From: an uncultured Propionibacteriaceae bacterium
GTDB lineage: Bacteria; Actinomycetota; Actinomycetes; Propionibacteriales; Propionibacteriaceae
Reading direction: 5' to 3'
NCBI GenBank assembly: GCA_936924635.1
Contig: CAKZHP010000085.1
Span: 1-23,815, forward strand
Length of the DNA: 23,815 nt
The first letter of the stretch is position 1, and every line of letters begins with the position of its first letter. Both the position numbers and the translations under genes were made by a program. The notes below the pieces were generated by a model. That model was not told the DNA's origin, ran no database searches, and saw nothing but the letters and a program-made list of their open reading frames with translations. Shown in pieces: positions 1-7,707 of this stretch.

Positions 1-911
1 TGGCGGCTGCGCGGTCGGCCGCCCGCGCGCTGGCCGCTGAGCTGGAGGGGCTCGTCAGCTCGGCGCATCGTGACGAGCTGGCCCGCTCGCAGCAGCGGAT
101 GCGCATCGAGACGCTGGGGGAGCGCGCGCTCGCCGAGGTCGGCATCGAGCCTGACGCGCTGCTCGCCGAGTACGGGCCAGACGTGCCCGTGCCCGTGCTC
201 ACCGACGCCGAGGGGCGGCCGCTGCCCGACGACGTCGAGCCGGCCACCGTGGCGTACGACCGGGAGGCCCAGCAGAAGCGGCTGCGCACCGCCGAGCGCA
301 ACCTGCAGGTGCTCGGCAAGGTGAACCCGCTCGCGCTGGAGGAGTTCGACGCGATGCAGGAGCGCCACACGTTCCTCTCCACCCAGCTCGACGACCTGAA
401 GCGGTCGCGGGCCGACCTGCTGGCCATCGTCGAGGAGGTCGACCAGCGGGTCCAGGAGGTGTTCGCGGCGGCGTACGAGGAGGTGGCTGCGAAGTTCGAC
501 GAGGTCTTCGCGCGGTTGTTCCCCGGCGGCGAGGGCCGGCTCGTGCTCACCGAGCCGGGCAGCTGGCTCACCACCGGTGTGGAGGTCGAGGCGCGGCCCG
601 CCGGCAAGAAGGTGAAGCGGCTCTCGCTGCTGTCGGGCGGGGAGCGGTCGCTGGTGGCCGTCGCCTTCCTGGTCAGCCTGTTCAAGGCGCGCCCGAGCCC
701 GTTCTACATCCTCGACGAGGTCGAGGCGGCCCTCGACGACACCAACCTGGGGCGGCTGCTGGAGATCTACGAGGAGCTGCGGGAGGACTCGCAGCTGCTC
801 GTCATCACCCACCAGAAGCGCACCATGGAGGTCGCTGACGCCTTGTACGGGGTGACCATGCGCGGCGACGGCGTGTCCACGGTGATCAGCCAGCGGTTGC
901 GCGAGGGCTGA
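1..911 (+). CDS. smc: Chromosome partition protein Smc, C-terminal part (5' end outside window)
   Basis: The reading frame is open from base 3 and runs off the left edge, so only about the last 302 residues are present. SMC is the ATPase core of the bacterial condensin complex, which compacts and segregates the chromosome with ScpA and ScpB. The visible part begins with Ala/Arg/Glu/Leu-rich coiled coil. The C-terminal half of the ABC-type head follows, with the signature motif LSLLSGGERSL (near base 630), the Walker B and D-loop stretch FYILDEVEAALDD (near base 702) and the H-loop region LLVITHQKRTMEVAD. These motifs in this order are diagnostic for SMC. The stop is at 909-911. The next gene on this strand starts about 130 bases on. 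Smc next to ftsY is the usual actinobacterial order, which supports the call. Nothing is disrupted in the visible part. Confidence 0.97.
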   Translation, partial: AAARSAARALAAELEGLVSSAHRDELARSQQRMRIETLGERALAEVGIEPDALLAEYGPDVPVPVLTDAEGRPLPDDVEPATVAYDREAQQKRLRTAERNLQVLGKVNPLALEEFDAMQERHTFLSTQLDDLKRSRADLLAIVEEVDQRVQEVFAAAYEEVAAKFDEVFARLFPGGEGRLVLTEPGSWLTTGVEVEARPAGKKVKRLSLLSGGERSLVAVAFLVSLFKARPSPFYILDEVEAALDDTNLGRLLEIYEELREDSQLLVITHQKRTMEVADALYGVTMRGDGVSTVISQRLREG

Positions 912-1042
912 CCCGCGGGCGTCGTCGCCGAGCGAGCTCCCCGGGGGGCGGTGGCCATCAGATGAGGGTTCTGCCAGGAACCGTACGCGGCCGCTTGCCG
1001 CAGCGTGACCATGGGGCCATCCGCTCCGCCTGAAAGGCCACC

Positions 1043-1249
1043 ATGCTGTCCGCCGTCCTGACCATGATCCTGGTCCTCCTCGTCGCTGCCGCCCTCGGCA
1101 CGATCGTCGCCGTCGGCCTCGGTGGCCAGGGACGATGGGTGAGCGACGGGTTCACCGTGCGGATGGAGGAGCTGGCGGACCACCTCAACGGTGACGCCGA
1201 GCCGCCGGCTCGGTTCCAGCAGCTCGTGGACCACGCCGTCAACCGCTGA
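1043..1249 (+). CDS. Small single-pass membrane protein, function unknown
   Basis: This encodes 68 residues. The ATG start is supported by a GAAAGG Shine-Dalgarno-like sequence five bases upstream. Residues 2-25 form one strongly hydrophobic segment (VLTMILVLLVAAALGTIVAV), probably an N-terminal membrane anchor or uncleaved signal. A polar, acidic cytoplasmic or external tail of about 40 residues follows. No catalytic motif or known family is recognised. It sits between smc and ftsY with its own leader. The amino-acid composition (hydrophobic segment, then a helical tail rich in Glu, Leu and His) and the clear SD site make a real gene more likely than chance. Function cannot be inferred beyond membrane association. 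Confidence 0.7.
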   Translation: MLSAVLTMILVLLVAAALGTIVAVGLGGQGRWVSDGFTVRMEELADHLNGDAEPPARFQQLVDHAVNR

Positions 1250-1285
1250 TCACCTCAGACGGGTTCGCATGTCGCTGACCCTCGG

Positions 1286-1301
1286 CGGCGCTACCGCGCC
1301 G
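1286..1301 (+). terminator. Possible short hairpin between the small membrane gene and ftsY
   Basis: CGGCGC, four-base loop TACC, GCGCCG: a perfect 6-bp stem located 37 bases after the small gene's stop codon. There is no T-run after it. GC-rich actinobacterial terminators often lack one, but a 6-bp GC stem also arises by chance, so this is tentative. Confidence 0.25.
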
Positions 1302-1351
1302 ACGTGCCGCCAGGCTAGGGCGCCACGGATCGTGGCTCCTAGGATGACCAG

Positions 1352-2521
1352 GTGAACATTCCTCTCCTGTGGTGGGTCGTCGGCGGCCTGGTGGCCCTGG
1401 CGGTGGTGACCACGGTCGTCGTGGCGACCGTCCGCAACCGTGGGCGTGAGCTCCCTCCGGTCGAGCCGCGAGAGCAGCTCCTTCCTGGCCGGACCGGCGA
1501 GCGGGAGGCGCCCGAGGGCACCACGGGCACCGGCGTCCTGGTGGAGCCGGAGACCGAGACCCGGCCAGGGCTCGACGTCCCGGAGGCCACCCGGACGCGG
1601 CTGGCGCGGCTGCGCCGTCGCCTGGCCGGCAGCAACAACGCCCTGGCGCGAGGCTTCGCCGACCTGCTCTCCCGTGACCGGGTCGACGAGGAGACCTGGG
1701 ACGACTTCGAGACCACGCTGATCTCCTCCGACCTCGGCGTCGGCCCCACCGACGAGCTGGTGAGGGCGCTGCGGCGACGGCTCGCGCTCGACGGCGTGAT
1801 GAACCCGGCCGAGGCGCGAACGGTGCTGCACGAGGAGCTGGTACGCCTGGTGGACCCGACCCTCGACCGCACGGTGAACACGCGCCCGTCGGTCACCGAG
1901 ACCGGCCAGGACCTCCCGGCCGTGGTGCTGGTGGTGGGGGTCAACGGGGTCGGCAAGACCACGACCGTCGGCAAGCTCGCCCGGGTGCTGGTGGCCGAGG
2001 GCCGCACCGTGCTGCTGGGTGCGGCCGACACCTTCCGTGCGGCCGCCACCGAGCAGCTCGCCACCTGGGGGGAGCGGGTCGGCGTCGAGACCGTCCGCGG
2101 CGCCGAGGGAGCGGACCCGGCCTCGGTCGCGTACGCCGCCGTGAAGCAGGGCATCGACTCGAACGTCGACGTGGTCGTGGTCGACACGGCGGGCCGCCTG
2201 CACACCAAGACCGGGCTGATGGACGAGCTCGGCAAGGTGAAGCGGGTGATGGAGAAGCTGGCGCCCGTCACCGAGGTGCTGCTGGTGCTCGACGCCACCA
2301 CGGGTCAGAACGGCCTCACGCAGGCCCGCATCTTCGCCGAGGTGGTCGATGTCACCGGCATCGTCCTCACCAAGCTCGACGGGTCGGCCAAGGGCGGCAT
2401 CGTGGTGCAGGTGCAGCGGGAGCTCGGCGTCGCGGTGAAGCTGATCGGTCTGGGCGAGGGCGTCGACGACCTGGCGCCGTTCGACCCGGAGCAGTTCGTG
2501 GAGGGCGTGCTGGGTGAGTGA
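1352..2521 (+). CDS. ftsY: Signal recognition particle receptor FtsY
   Basis: This is the 389-residue SRP receptor GTPase, which docks ribosome-SRP complexes at the membrane by forming a heterodimer with Ffh. An N-terminal hydrophobic segment (residues 3-26) anchors it, followed by a charged linker and the NG domain. The GTPase motifs are in order: GVNGVGKTT (G1, residues 196-204), DTFRAAA, DTAGR (278-282) and TKLDG (340-344). The C-terminus GLGEGVDDLAPFDPEQFVEG is the classical FtsY ending. The GTG start is preceded by AGGA seven bases upstream. The same bases form TAGGAT at 1340-1345, which could be a -10 box of a leaderless transcript. The last codons overlap the following acetyltransferase gene by 8 bases, so the two are probably translated together. 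The partner gene ffh is close downstream. Confidence 0.97.
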   Translation: MNIPLLWWVVGGLVALAVVTTVVVATVRNRGRELPPVEPREQLLPGRTGEREAPEGTTGTGVLVEPETETRPGLDVPEATRTRLARLRRRLAGSNNALARGFADLLSRDRVDEETWDDFETTLISSDLGVGPTDELVRALRRRLALDGVMNPAEARTVLHEELVRLVDPTLDRTVNTRPSVTETGQDLPAVVLVVGVNGVGKTTTVGKLARVLVAEGRTVLLGAADTFRAAATEQLATWGERVGVETVRGAEGADPASVAYAAVKQGIDSNVDVVVVDTAGRLHTKTGLMDELGKVKRVMEKLAPVTEVLLVLDATTGQNGLTQARIFAEVVDVTGIVLTKLDGSAKGGIVVQVQRELGVAVKLIGLGEGVDDLAPFDPEQFVEGVLGE

Positions 2522-3047
2522 GGCCACCCTGCGTGACGCCGCTCCGGCCGACCTGGAGGCCATCACGGCCATCTACAACGAGGCGGTCGAGAACAGCACC
2601 GCCTCCTGGGACGACGTGCCGCTGACCCTGGAGAACAGGCGCGTCTGGTTCGACGGGCTGCAGCGGCCCGGCGCCACGGCGGTCGTCGTGGAGCGGGGCG
2701 GGGCCGTGGTGGGGTACGCCGCGTACGGGACCTTTCGCGACAAGCCCGGCTACCGCGCGACCGTGGAGCACTCGATCTACCTCGCCCCCGAGGCCCGCGG
2801 CCAGGGGCTGGGCTCCCTGCTGCTCGCCGAGCTCGTGCGACGTGCCCGGGCCGAGGGGTTGCACGCCATGGTGGGTGGTCTCTCAGGCGACAACGAGGCC
2901 TCGCTCCGGCTCCACCGGGCGTACGGCTTCCAGGAGGTCGCCCGCTTCCCGCAGGTGGGTCAGAAGTTCGGCCGCTGGCTCGATCTGGTGATGCTGCAGC
3001 TGCTGCTCGACCAGCGCGAGGCCCCGCGCGGCCCGACGCCCGCCTGA
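2514..3047 (+). CDS. GNAT N-acetyltransferase, phosphinothricin acetyltransferase-like
   Basis: This encodes 177 residues of the GNAT fold. The N-terminus (LRDAAPADLEAITAIYNEAV, then STASWDD) is typical of the Pat/MnaT subgroup. Family members acetylate small amino-acid analogues such as phosphinothricin, methionine sulfoximine or methionine sulfone, using acetyl-CoA. The acetyl-CoA binding motif A is visible as ARGQGLGSLLL (R/Q-x-x-G-x-G) near residue 94, and NEASLRLHRAYGFQEV is the usual C-terminal motif. The GTG start overlaps the 3' end of ftsY by 8 bases. The true substrate cannot be read from the sequence. A protein Nα-acetyltransferase (RimI-like) is less likely, given the Pat-type N-terminus. 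It is probably co-expressed with ftsY; a functional link to SRP is not implied. Confidence 0.85.
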   Translation: MSEATLRDAAPADLEAITAIYNEAVENSTASWDDVPLTLENRRVWFDGLQRPGATAVVVERGGAVVGYAAYGTFRDKPGYRATVEHSIYLAPEARGQGLGSLLLAELVRRARAEGLHAMVGGLSGDNEASLRLHRAYGFQEVARFPQVGQKFGRWLDLVMLQLLLDQREAPRGPTPA

Positions 3048-3074
3048 CCCCCCAGGAGCGGCTGGCGGTAGGAT
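3045..3074 (+). promoter_or_regulatory. Candidate promoter for ffh
   Basis: TGACCC at 3045-3050 and TAGGAT at 3069-3074 are separated by 18 bases and resemble primary-sigma -35 and -10 boxes. The start site would lie near 3081, giving a leader of about 33 bases that includes the AAGGAC ribosome site. The promoter overlaps the end of the acetyltransferase gene. It was assigned by eye only. Confidence 0.45.
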
Positions 3075-3113
3075 TGGCCTGTCTGACCTCCTGCCGCGTA
3101 AGGACGACCGCCC

Positions 3114-4694
3114 GTGTTCGACACCCTGCAAGACCGCCTCACCGCGACGTTCCGTACGCTCCGCGGCAAGTCGCGGCTCTCCGACGCCGACATCGACGAG
3201 ACGCTGCGCGAGATCCGCATCGCCCTGCTCGAGGCCGACGTCAACCTGACGGTGGTCAAGGAGTTCGTGGCCGCGGTCAGGGAGCGGGCCCGCGCCGAGG
3301 AGCTCAGCAAGGCGCTCAACCCCGCACAGCAGATCGTCAAGATCGTCAACGACGAGCTGATCAGCATCCTCGGCGGCGAGACCCGTGAGCTGCGGTTCGC
3401 GAAGAAGCCGCCCACGATCATCATGCTGGCCGGCCTGCAGGGCGCGGGAAAGACGACGCTGGCCGGCAAGCTGGCGCTGTGGCTGAAGCAGCAGGGCCAC
3501 ACGCCGATGCTGGTCGCCGCCGACCTGCAGCGCCCCAACGCCGTGACGCAGCTGCAGGTGGTCGCGAAGCGGGCCGGCGTCGCGGCGTACGCACCGCAGC
3601 CGGGCAACGGCGTCGGCGACCCCGTCGAGGTGGCGCGCAGCTCGGTCGGCATCGCGCAGCGGCACCTGCACGACGTGATCATCGTCGACACCGCCGGCCG
3701 GCTGGGCGTCGACGAGGAGCTGATGCGGCAGGCGGCCGACATCAAGGCGGCGGTCAGCCCCGACGAGGTGCTGTTCGTCGTCGACGCCATGATCGGTCAG
3801 GACGCGGTGAACACCGCCAAGGCGTTCGCCGAGGGCGTCGGCTTCGACGGGGTGGTGCTCACCAAGCTCGACGGCGACGCCCGCGGCGGTGCGGCGCTGT
3901 CCATCGCCCGGGTCACCGGCCAGCCGATCATGTTCGCCTCCAACGGCGAGAAGCTGACCGACTTCGACCTGTTCCACCCCGACCGGATGGCCGGCCGGAT
4001 CCTCGACATGGGCGACATGCTCACCCTGATCGAGCAGGCCGAGCGGCACTTCGACGCGGAGGAGTCCGCGAAGGCTGCCAGCAAGCTGCTGGGCGGCACC
4101 GGCGAGTTCGGGCTGCAGGACTTCCTCACCCAGATGCAGGCCGTACGCAAGATGGGCCCGCTGTCGAAGGTGTTCGGGATGCTGCCCGGCATGGGGCAGA
4201 TGCGCGAGCAGCTCGACTCCATCGACGAGCGCGAGATCGACCGGATCGAGGCCATCATCAAGTCGATGACGCCGGCCGAGCGGGCCGACGTCGCGATCCT
4301 CAACGGCTCGCGCCGGGCGCGCATCGCCAAGGGCGCCGGCGTCGAGGTGAGCGAGGTGAACGGCCTGGTGACCCGCTTCGTCGAGGCCCGCAAGATGATG
4401 CAGTCCCTCGGCGGCATGATGGGCGGGATGGGCGGCCCTGGTGCACCTGGCCGTGGCAAGGGCCGACCCCAGCAGGCCGCTGGCAAGAAGAAGGGCAACA
4501 AGGTCTCGGGCAACCCGGCCAAGCGCAACGCCCCGAAGGCCGTCGGTGCCGCTCCGGCGAACCCGCAGGACGCGTTGAGCGCCTTCGCGGGGGCTCCCTC
4601 CGAGGCGGAGCTCGCCGAGGCGATGCAGAACTTCACCCTGCCGCCCGAGCTGCAGCAGATGCTGGACCCGAAGAACAAGGGTCCGCGGCGCTGA
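3114..4694 (+). CDS. ffh: Signal recognition particle protein Ffh (SRP54)
   Basis: This 526-residue SRP GTPase binds signal sequences at the ribosome together with 4.5S RNA and hands them to FtsY. The N domain is residues 1-90. The G domain has GLQGAGKTT (107-115), the DLQRPNAVTQL loop, DTAGR (192-196) and TKLDG (250-254). The methionine-rich M domain covers roughly 320-440, with KMGPLSKVFGMLPGMGQ and RARIAKGAGVEVSEVN, the latter being the RNA/signal-binding helices. A Gly/Met/Lys-rich low-complexity stretch follows (from about residue 425), then a C-terminal tail ending LPPELQQMLDP, common in actinobacteria. GTG start with AAGGACG eight bases upstream. It probably has its own promoter (TAGGAT at 3069) and is followed 40 bases later by an amidohydrolase gene. 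Confidence 0.98.
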   Translation: MFDTLQDRLTATFRTLRGKSRLSDADIDETLREIRIALLEADVNLTVVKEFVAAVRERARAEELSKALNPAQQIVKIVNDELISILGGETRELRFAKKPPTIIMLAGLQGAGKTTLAGKLALWLKQQGHTPMLVAADLQRPNAVTQLQVVAKRAGVAAYAPQPGNGVGDPVEVARSSVGIAQRHLHDVIIVDTAGRLGVDEELMRQAADIKAAVSPDEVLFVVDAMIGQDAVNTAKAFAEGVGFDGVVLTKLDGDARGGAALSIARVTGQPIMFASNGEKLTDFDLFHPDRMAGRILDMGDMLTLIEQAERHFDAEESAKAASKLLGGTGEFGLQDFLTQMQAVRKMGPLSKVFGMLPGMGQMREQLDSIDEREIDRIEAIIKSMTPAERADVAILNGSRRARIAKGAGVEVSEVNGLVTRFVEARKMMQSLGGMMGGMGGPGAPGRGKGRPQQAAGKKKGNKVSGNPAKRNAPKAVGAAPANPQDALSAFAGAPSEAELAEAMQNFTLPPELQQMLDPKNKGPRR

Positions 4695-4734
4695 GCCGTA
4701 CGCAGCTGCGGCAGGTGAGCAGGGGCGAGGACCG

Positions 4735-5925
4735 ATGAGCGGGCCGGTGCTGCATGGCCAGGCTCTTCAGGGTGACGGTCTCACGCGTGCCCGTACGCCT
4801 GACGGACGTACGGTCGACCACCTCGAGGGTCCTGCCCGCGGTGTGCTGCACGACCTGCACCTGCGCGCCACCGTGCTGCCGGGCAGCGAGGAGCGCGACC
4901 TCTGGGTCACTGGCGGTGTGGTGACGTACGAACCCGTGCCCAGCGCGGTGACGGTGGCCACCGGGGTCTGGGTGCTGCCCGGCCTGGTGGACGCCCACTG
5001 CCACATCGGTCTCGACCGTTGCGGCCCGGTGCCCGCCGCGACCGCCGAGGCTCAGGCCGTGATCGACCGCGACGCGGGTGTCTGCCTGGTGCGTGACGCG
5101 GGGTCGCCCTCCGACACCCGCTGGATCGACCAGCGAGACGACCTTCCTGCCATCGTGCGGGCCGGTCAGCACGTGGCACGCACGAAGCGCTACCTGCGTG
5201 ACTACGCCGTCGAGGTCGAGCCCGACGACCTCGTCGCCACGGTCGTCGAGCAGGCCAGGCGGGGAGACGGCTGGGTGAAGCTGGTGGGGGACTGGATCGA
5301 CCGTTCCTTGGGCGACCTCGCGCCCTCCTGGCCGGCCGACGTCGTCGCGGAGGCCATCGTCGCGGCCCATGCCGAGGGGGCCAGGGTCACGGCGCACTGC
5401 TTCGCCGAGCAGGCGCCCGCCGAGCTGGTCGTCGCCGGCATCGACGGCATCGAGCACGGCACGGGCCTCGACGACACGACCATCGCGCTGATGGCCGAGC
5501 GCGGCACCTCGCTGGTGCCCACCCTGGCCAACATCGAGATCTTCCCCGGCATCGCGGCGCAGGCCGAGGAGCGGTTCCCGGTGTACGCGGCGCACATGCG
5601 TGACCTCTACGCCCGTCGCCACGACACCCTCCGGAAGGCGCACGAGGCCGGGGTGCCGATCTTCGCCGGCACCGACGCGGGCGGGCACGGGGCGCACGGT
5701 CGCATCGGTGACGAGGTCGTGACACTGGGCGGCGTCATCGGCACGGAGGGGGCGCTCGGTGCAGCGTCGTGGCGAGCCCGGCAGTGGCTGGGGTGGCCCG
5801 GGCTTGGGGAGGGGAGCCCCGCCGACCTGGTGGTCCTCACCCGCGATCCCCGCCTCGAGCTCACCTCGGTGCGGGAGCCTGCTCTCGTGGTCCGGGCCGG
5901 CAGGGTGGTCGCAGCCGCGGCGTGA
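4735..5925 (+). CDS. Amidohydrolase family protein (imidazolonepropionase-like)
   Basis: This encodes 396 residues of the metal-dependent hydrolase superfamily (TIM-barrel with a small composite beta-sandwich formed by both ends). The complete metal-ligand set is visible: HxH at H88/H90 (VDAHCHIGL), a Lys at K182 (WVKLVGD) that is a candidate bridging ligand, H221 (VTAHCFAE), H241 (IEHGTG) and D314 (FAGTDAGG). The C-terminus SPADLVVLTRDPRLE closes the sandwich domain as in imidazolonepropionase- and prolidase-like members. The enzyme should hydrolyse an amide or cyclic imide bond; the substrate is unknown. An amidohydrolase next to ffh is also seen in mycobacteria. The ATG start follows GGGGCGAGGA, 40 bases after ffh, so it may share the ffh transcript. 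No signal peptide is seen, so it is cytoplasmic. Confidence 0.88.
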   Translation: MSGPVLHGQALQGDGLTRARTPDGRTVDHLEGPARGVLHDLHLRATVLPGSEERDLWVTGGVVTYEPVPSAVTVATGVWVLPGLVDAHCHIGLDRCGPVPAATAEAQAVIDRDAGVCLVRDAGSPSDTRWIDQRDDLPAIVRAGQHVARTKRYLRDYAVEVEPDDLVATVVEQARRGDGWVKLVGDWIDRSLGDLAPSWPADVVAEAIVAAHAEGARVTAHCFAEQAPAELVVAGIDGIEHGTGLDDTTIALMAERGTSLVPTLANIEIFPGIAAQAEERFPVYAAHMRDLYARRHDTLRKAHEAGVPIFAGTDAGGHGAHGRIGDEVVTLGGVIGTEGALGAASWRARQWLGWPGLGEGSPADLVVLTRDPRLELTSVREPALVVRAGRVVAAAA

Positions 5926-5957
5926 GCCGGGGTGCGTAGCCCAACGGCGTGCACGGG

Positions 5958-5987
5958 TTCGCGCCCGGGGGCCCGGTCTGGCACACT
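5958..5987 (+). promoter_or_regulatory. Candidate promoter of the rpsP operon
   Basis: TTCGCG (5958-5963), an 18-base spacer, then CACACT (5982-5987) inside TGGCACACTG. The same TGGCA-ACTG core and spacing occur before rplS in this window, which is the main reason for the call. A leader of roughly 135 bases would precede rpsP. Confidence 0.4.
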
Positions 5988-6128
5988 GGCGGGTGCATCT
6001 GGCGCGTCCTTGCCCTCTACCTGGCCGCGTCGGGTACCCCGGAGGCCGCGACCGTGTCCCCACACCGGTCTGAGCCACCACCGCCCGCCTGGGATGTCCA
6101 GGCACGTTCCAACAGGAGAACCACACAC

Positions 6129-6641
6129 GTGGCTGTCAAGATCCGTCTGAAGCGACTCGGCAAGATCCGTTCGCCGCACTACCGCATCGTCGTCATGGAC
6201 TCGCGCACCAAGCGCGACGGCCGCGCGATCGAGGAGATCGGGCTCTACCACCCGAAGAACGACCCGTCGGTGATCCGCGTGAACTCCGAGCGGGCCCAGT
6301 ACTGGCTGAGCGTCGGCGCGCAGCCGACCGAGGCCGTGGTGGCGCTGCTCAAGCGCTCCGGAGACTGGCAGACCTTCTCCGGCGACACCTCCCCGTCCGG
6401 TATCGACGCCCAGGCCGAGCCGCGCGACAAGGTCGCCGCGTTCAACAAGGCGCTCGCCGAGTCCGAGGGCGACGCCACGTCGGCCGCGATCTCGAAGGGT
6501 GGCCGCAAGGCGAAGAAGGACGACGCCGCCGAGGCGCCCGCCGACGACGCCGCGGAGAGCGCCACGGCCGAGGAGCCGGCCGCCGAGGCCGCCGAGACCT
6601 CCGACGCTGCGAGCACCGATGTCGCGAGCGACGAGGCCTGA
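6129..6641 (+). CDS. rpsP: 30S ribosomal protein S16
   Basis: S16 is a 16S rRNA-binding protein needed for small-subunit assembly. The start chosen is the GTG at 6129, giving MAVKIRLKRLGKIRSPHYRI, the universal S16 N-terminus. AGGAG at 6114-6118 is 10 bases upstream. The frame is also open for 60 codons further upstream, but that stretch has no S16 similarity. The conserved core covers residues 1-85 (GLYHPKNDPS, ERAQYWLSVGAQPT). It is followed by about 85 extra residues rich in Ala, Glu and Asp, making 170 in total against about 80-90 for the bare family. Such acidic tails are common in actinobacterial S16. It is the first gene of a coupled rpsP-khpA-rimM group. Confidence 0.97.
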   Translation: MAVKIRLKRLGKIRSPHYRIVVMDSRTKRDGRAIEEIGLYHPKNDPSVIRVNSERAQYWLSVGAQPTEAVVALLKRSGDWQTFSGDTSPSGIDAQAEPRDKVAAFNKALAESEGDATSAAISKGGRKAKKDDAAEAPADDAAESATAEEPAAEAAETSDAASTDVASDEA

Positions 6642-6642
6642 G

Positions 6643-6909
6643 GTGCTGAGCGAGGCGCTCGAGCACCTCGTGCGCGGGATCGTCTCCTTCCCTGACGACG
6701 TGCAGGTCAAGGACCTCGACCTGCGCCGTGGCCGGATCCTCGAGGTGCGGGTGCACCCCGAGGACATCGGCAAGGTGATCGGTCGTCAGGGCCGCACCGC
6801 CACGGCCCTGCGTACGGTCGTCGCCGCACTCGGTGGCCGCGAGCAGGTCCGCGTGGACTTCGTCGACGTGGACCGGCGCCCGCAGGGCTCCGGGTCCCGG
6901 CGCCGCTGA
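6643..6909 (+). CDS. khpA: KH-domain RNA-binding protein (KhpA / UPF0109)
   Basis: This is an 88-residue single KH-domain protein. The GXXG loop is GRQG at residues 47-50 within KVIGRQGRTATALRTVV, and the N-terminus LSEALEHLVRGIV matches the family. The GTG at 6643, one base after the rpsP stop, aligns with the family start; an in-frame ATG at 6619 would overlap rpsP and add eight residues. KhpA binds RNA broadly, often with KhpB/Jag, and affects translation and cell division in Firmicutes; a role here is by family only. Its stop overlaps the rimM start (TGATG). The rpsP-khpA-rimM order is standard in actinobacteria. Confidence 0.93.
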   Translation: MLSEALEHLVRGIVSFPDDVQVKDLDLRRGRILEVRVHPEDIGKVIGRQGRTATALRTVVAALGGREQVRVDFVDVDRRPQGSGSRRR

Positions 6910-7481
6910 TGCCAGTCCCTGACGCCTCACCCGGTCCCCGGGCGGGGCGTCTCGGCGTCTCCACGACCGTCGAGGTCGTCATCGGTGTGGTCGGGCGAGC
7001 GCACGGGTTGCGGGGTGACGTCACCGTGGAGCTGCGCACCGACGAGCCGGAGACCCGCTTCGCCCCCGGCGCCCTCGTGAGCTGGGAGGGTGGCACCGGC
7101 ACCTTCACCGTCGCCTCCACAAGAGACCTGGCGGCCAACCGCCTCGCGGTGCGGTTCCAGGAGATCACCGACCGCACCGCCGCCGAGGCGCTGCGCGGCC
7201 GGGTCCTGGTGGCCGAGGTCGACCCGTCGGCGCGGCCTGCCGACGAGGAGGAGTACTACGACCGGCAGCTGCGGGGCCTGACGGTGCTGGACCATGCCGG
7301 CGCCGCCGTGGGCACGGTGACCGAGGTCGTCCACCTGCCCAGCCAGGACCTGCTGGCCGTGACCACCGAGAACGGGGAGCGGCTCGTGCCGTTCGTGGTT
7401 GAGCTGGTGCCGCAGGTCGACCTGGCCGCTGGCACCTGCACCCTCGCCGACGTGCCAGGTCTGCTCACCGACGAGGACTGA
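6909..7481 (+). CDS. rimM: Ribosome maturation factor RimM
   Basis: This 190-residue protein binds S19 and helps 30S head maturation. The RimM N-terminal beta-barrel begins at about residue 21 (VEVVIGVVGRAHGLRGDVTV). The PRC-barrel follows from about 115 (EEEYYDRQLRGLTVLD, VHLPSQDLLAV, LVPFVVELVPQVDL). The ATG at 6909 overlaps the khpA stop codon; about 20 non-conserved residues precede the family core. RimM is normally followed directly by trmD. Here trmD is absent, 226 bases without a gene follow, and the next gene is unrelated. Confidence 0.95.
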   Translation: MPVPDASPGPRAGRLGVSTTVEVVIGVVGRAHGLRGDVTVELRTDEPETRFAPGALVSWEGGTGTFTVASTRDLAANRLAVRFQEITDRTAAEALRGRVLVAEVDPSARPADEEEYYDRQLRGLTVLDHAGAAVGTVTEVVHLPSQDLLAVTTENGERLVPFVVELVPQVDLAAGTCTLADVPGLLTDED

Positions 7482-7707
7482 CTCCTTGCCCCCGTGCCCC
7501 GCTCGCTGCGTCCGCCCCGAGCCCCGCCTTCGGCTTTCACGGAGGGTGTCAGCCCGTCCGGCTCGGCTCGATGGGCTGTGTTGTCGCTCGGTCGGGTCGG
7601 TCCGTGCGTGAACTTCATGTCGTCGTCACCGAATCGCCCCCTCGAATCATGGATCCGGTTTGTCGCGTGACTCATACTCGTCTGAGGTCACTTCGGAGGT
7701 CGTGTTG
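7482..7707. other. Intergenic region between rimM and the deacetylase gene, where trmD is usually found
   Basis: No coding frame here resembles TrmD or any remnant of it. Two weak signals are visible: a 7-bp inverted repeat CCGAGCC (7517-7523) / GGCTCGG (7560-7566) with a long 36-base gap, and CATACT at 7673-7678 as a possible -10 box for the next gene. Neither is convincing on its own. Confidence 0.5.

Noticed and set aside
5949..6128. Open frame extending rpsP upstream by 60 codons
   Set aside because: The GTG at 6129 has a ribosome site and begins the universal S16 N-terminus; the upstream translation has no S16 similarity and would span the likely promoter.
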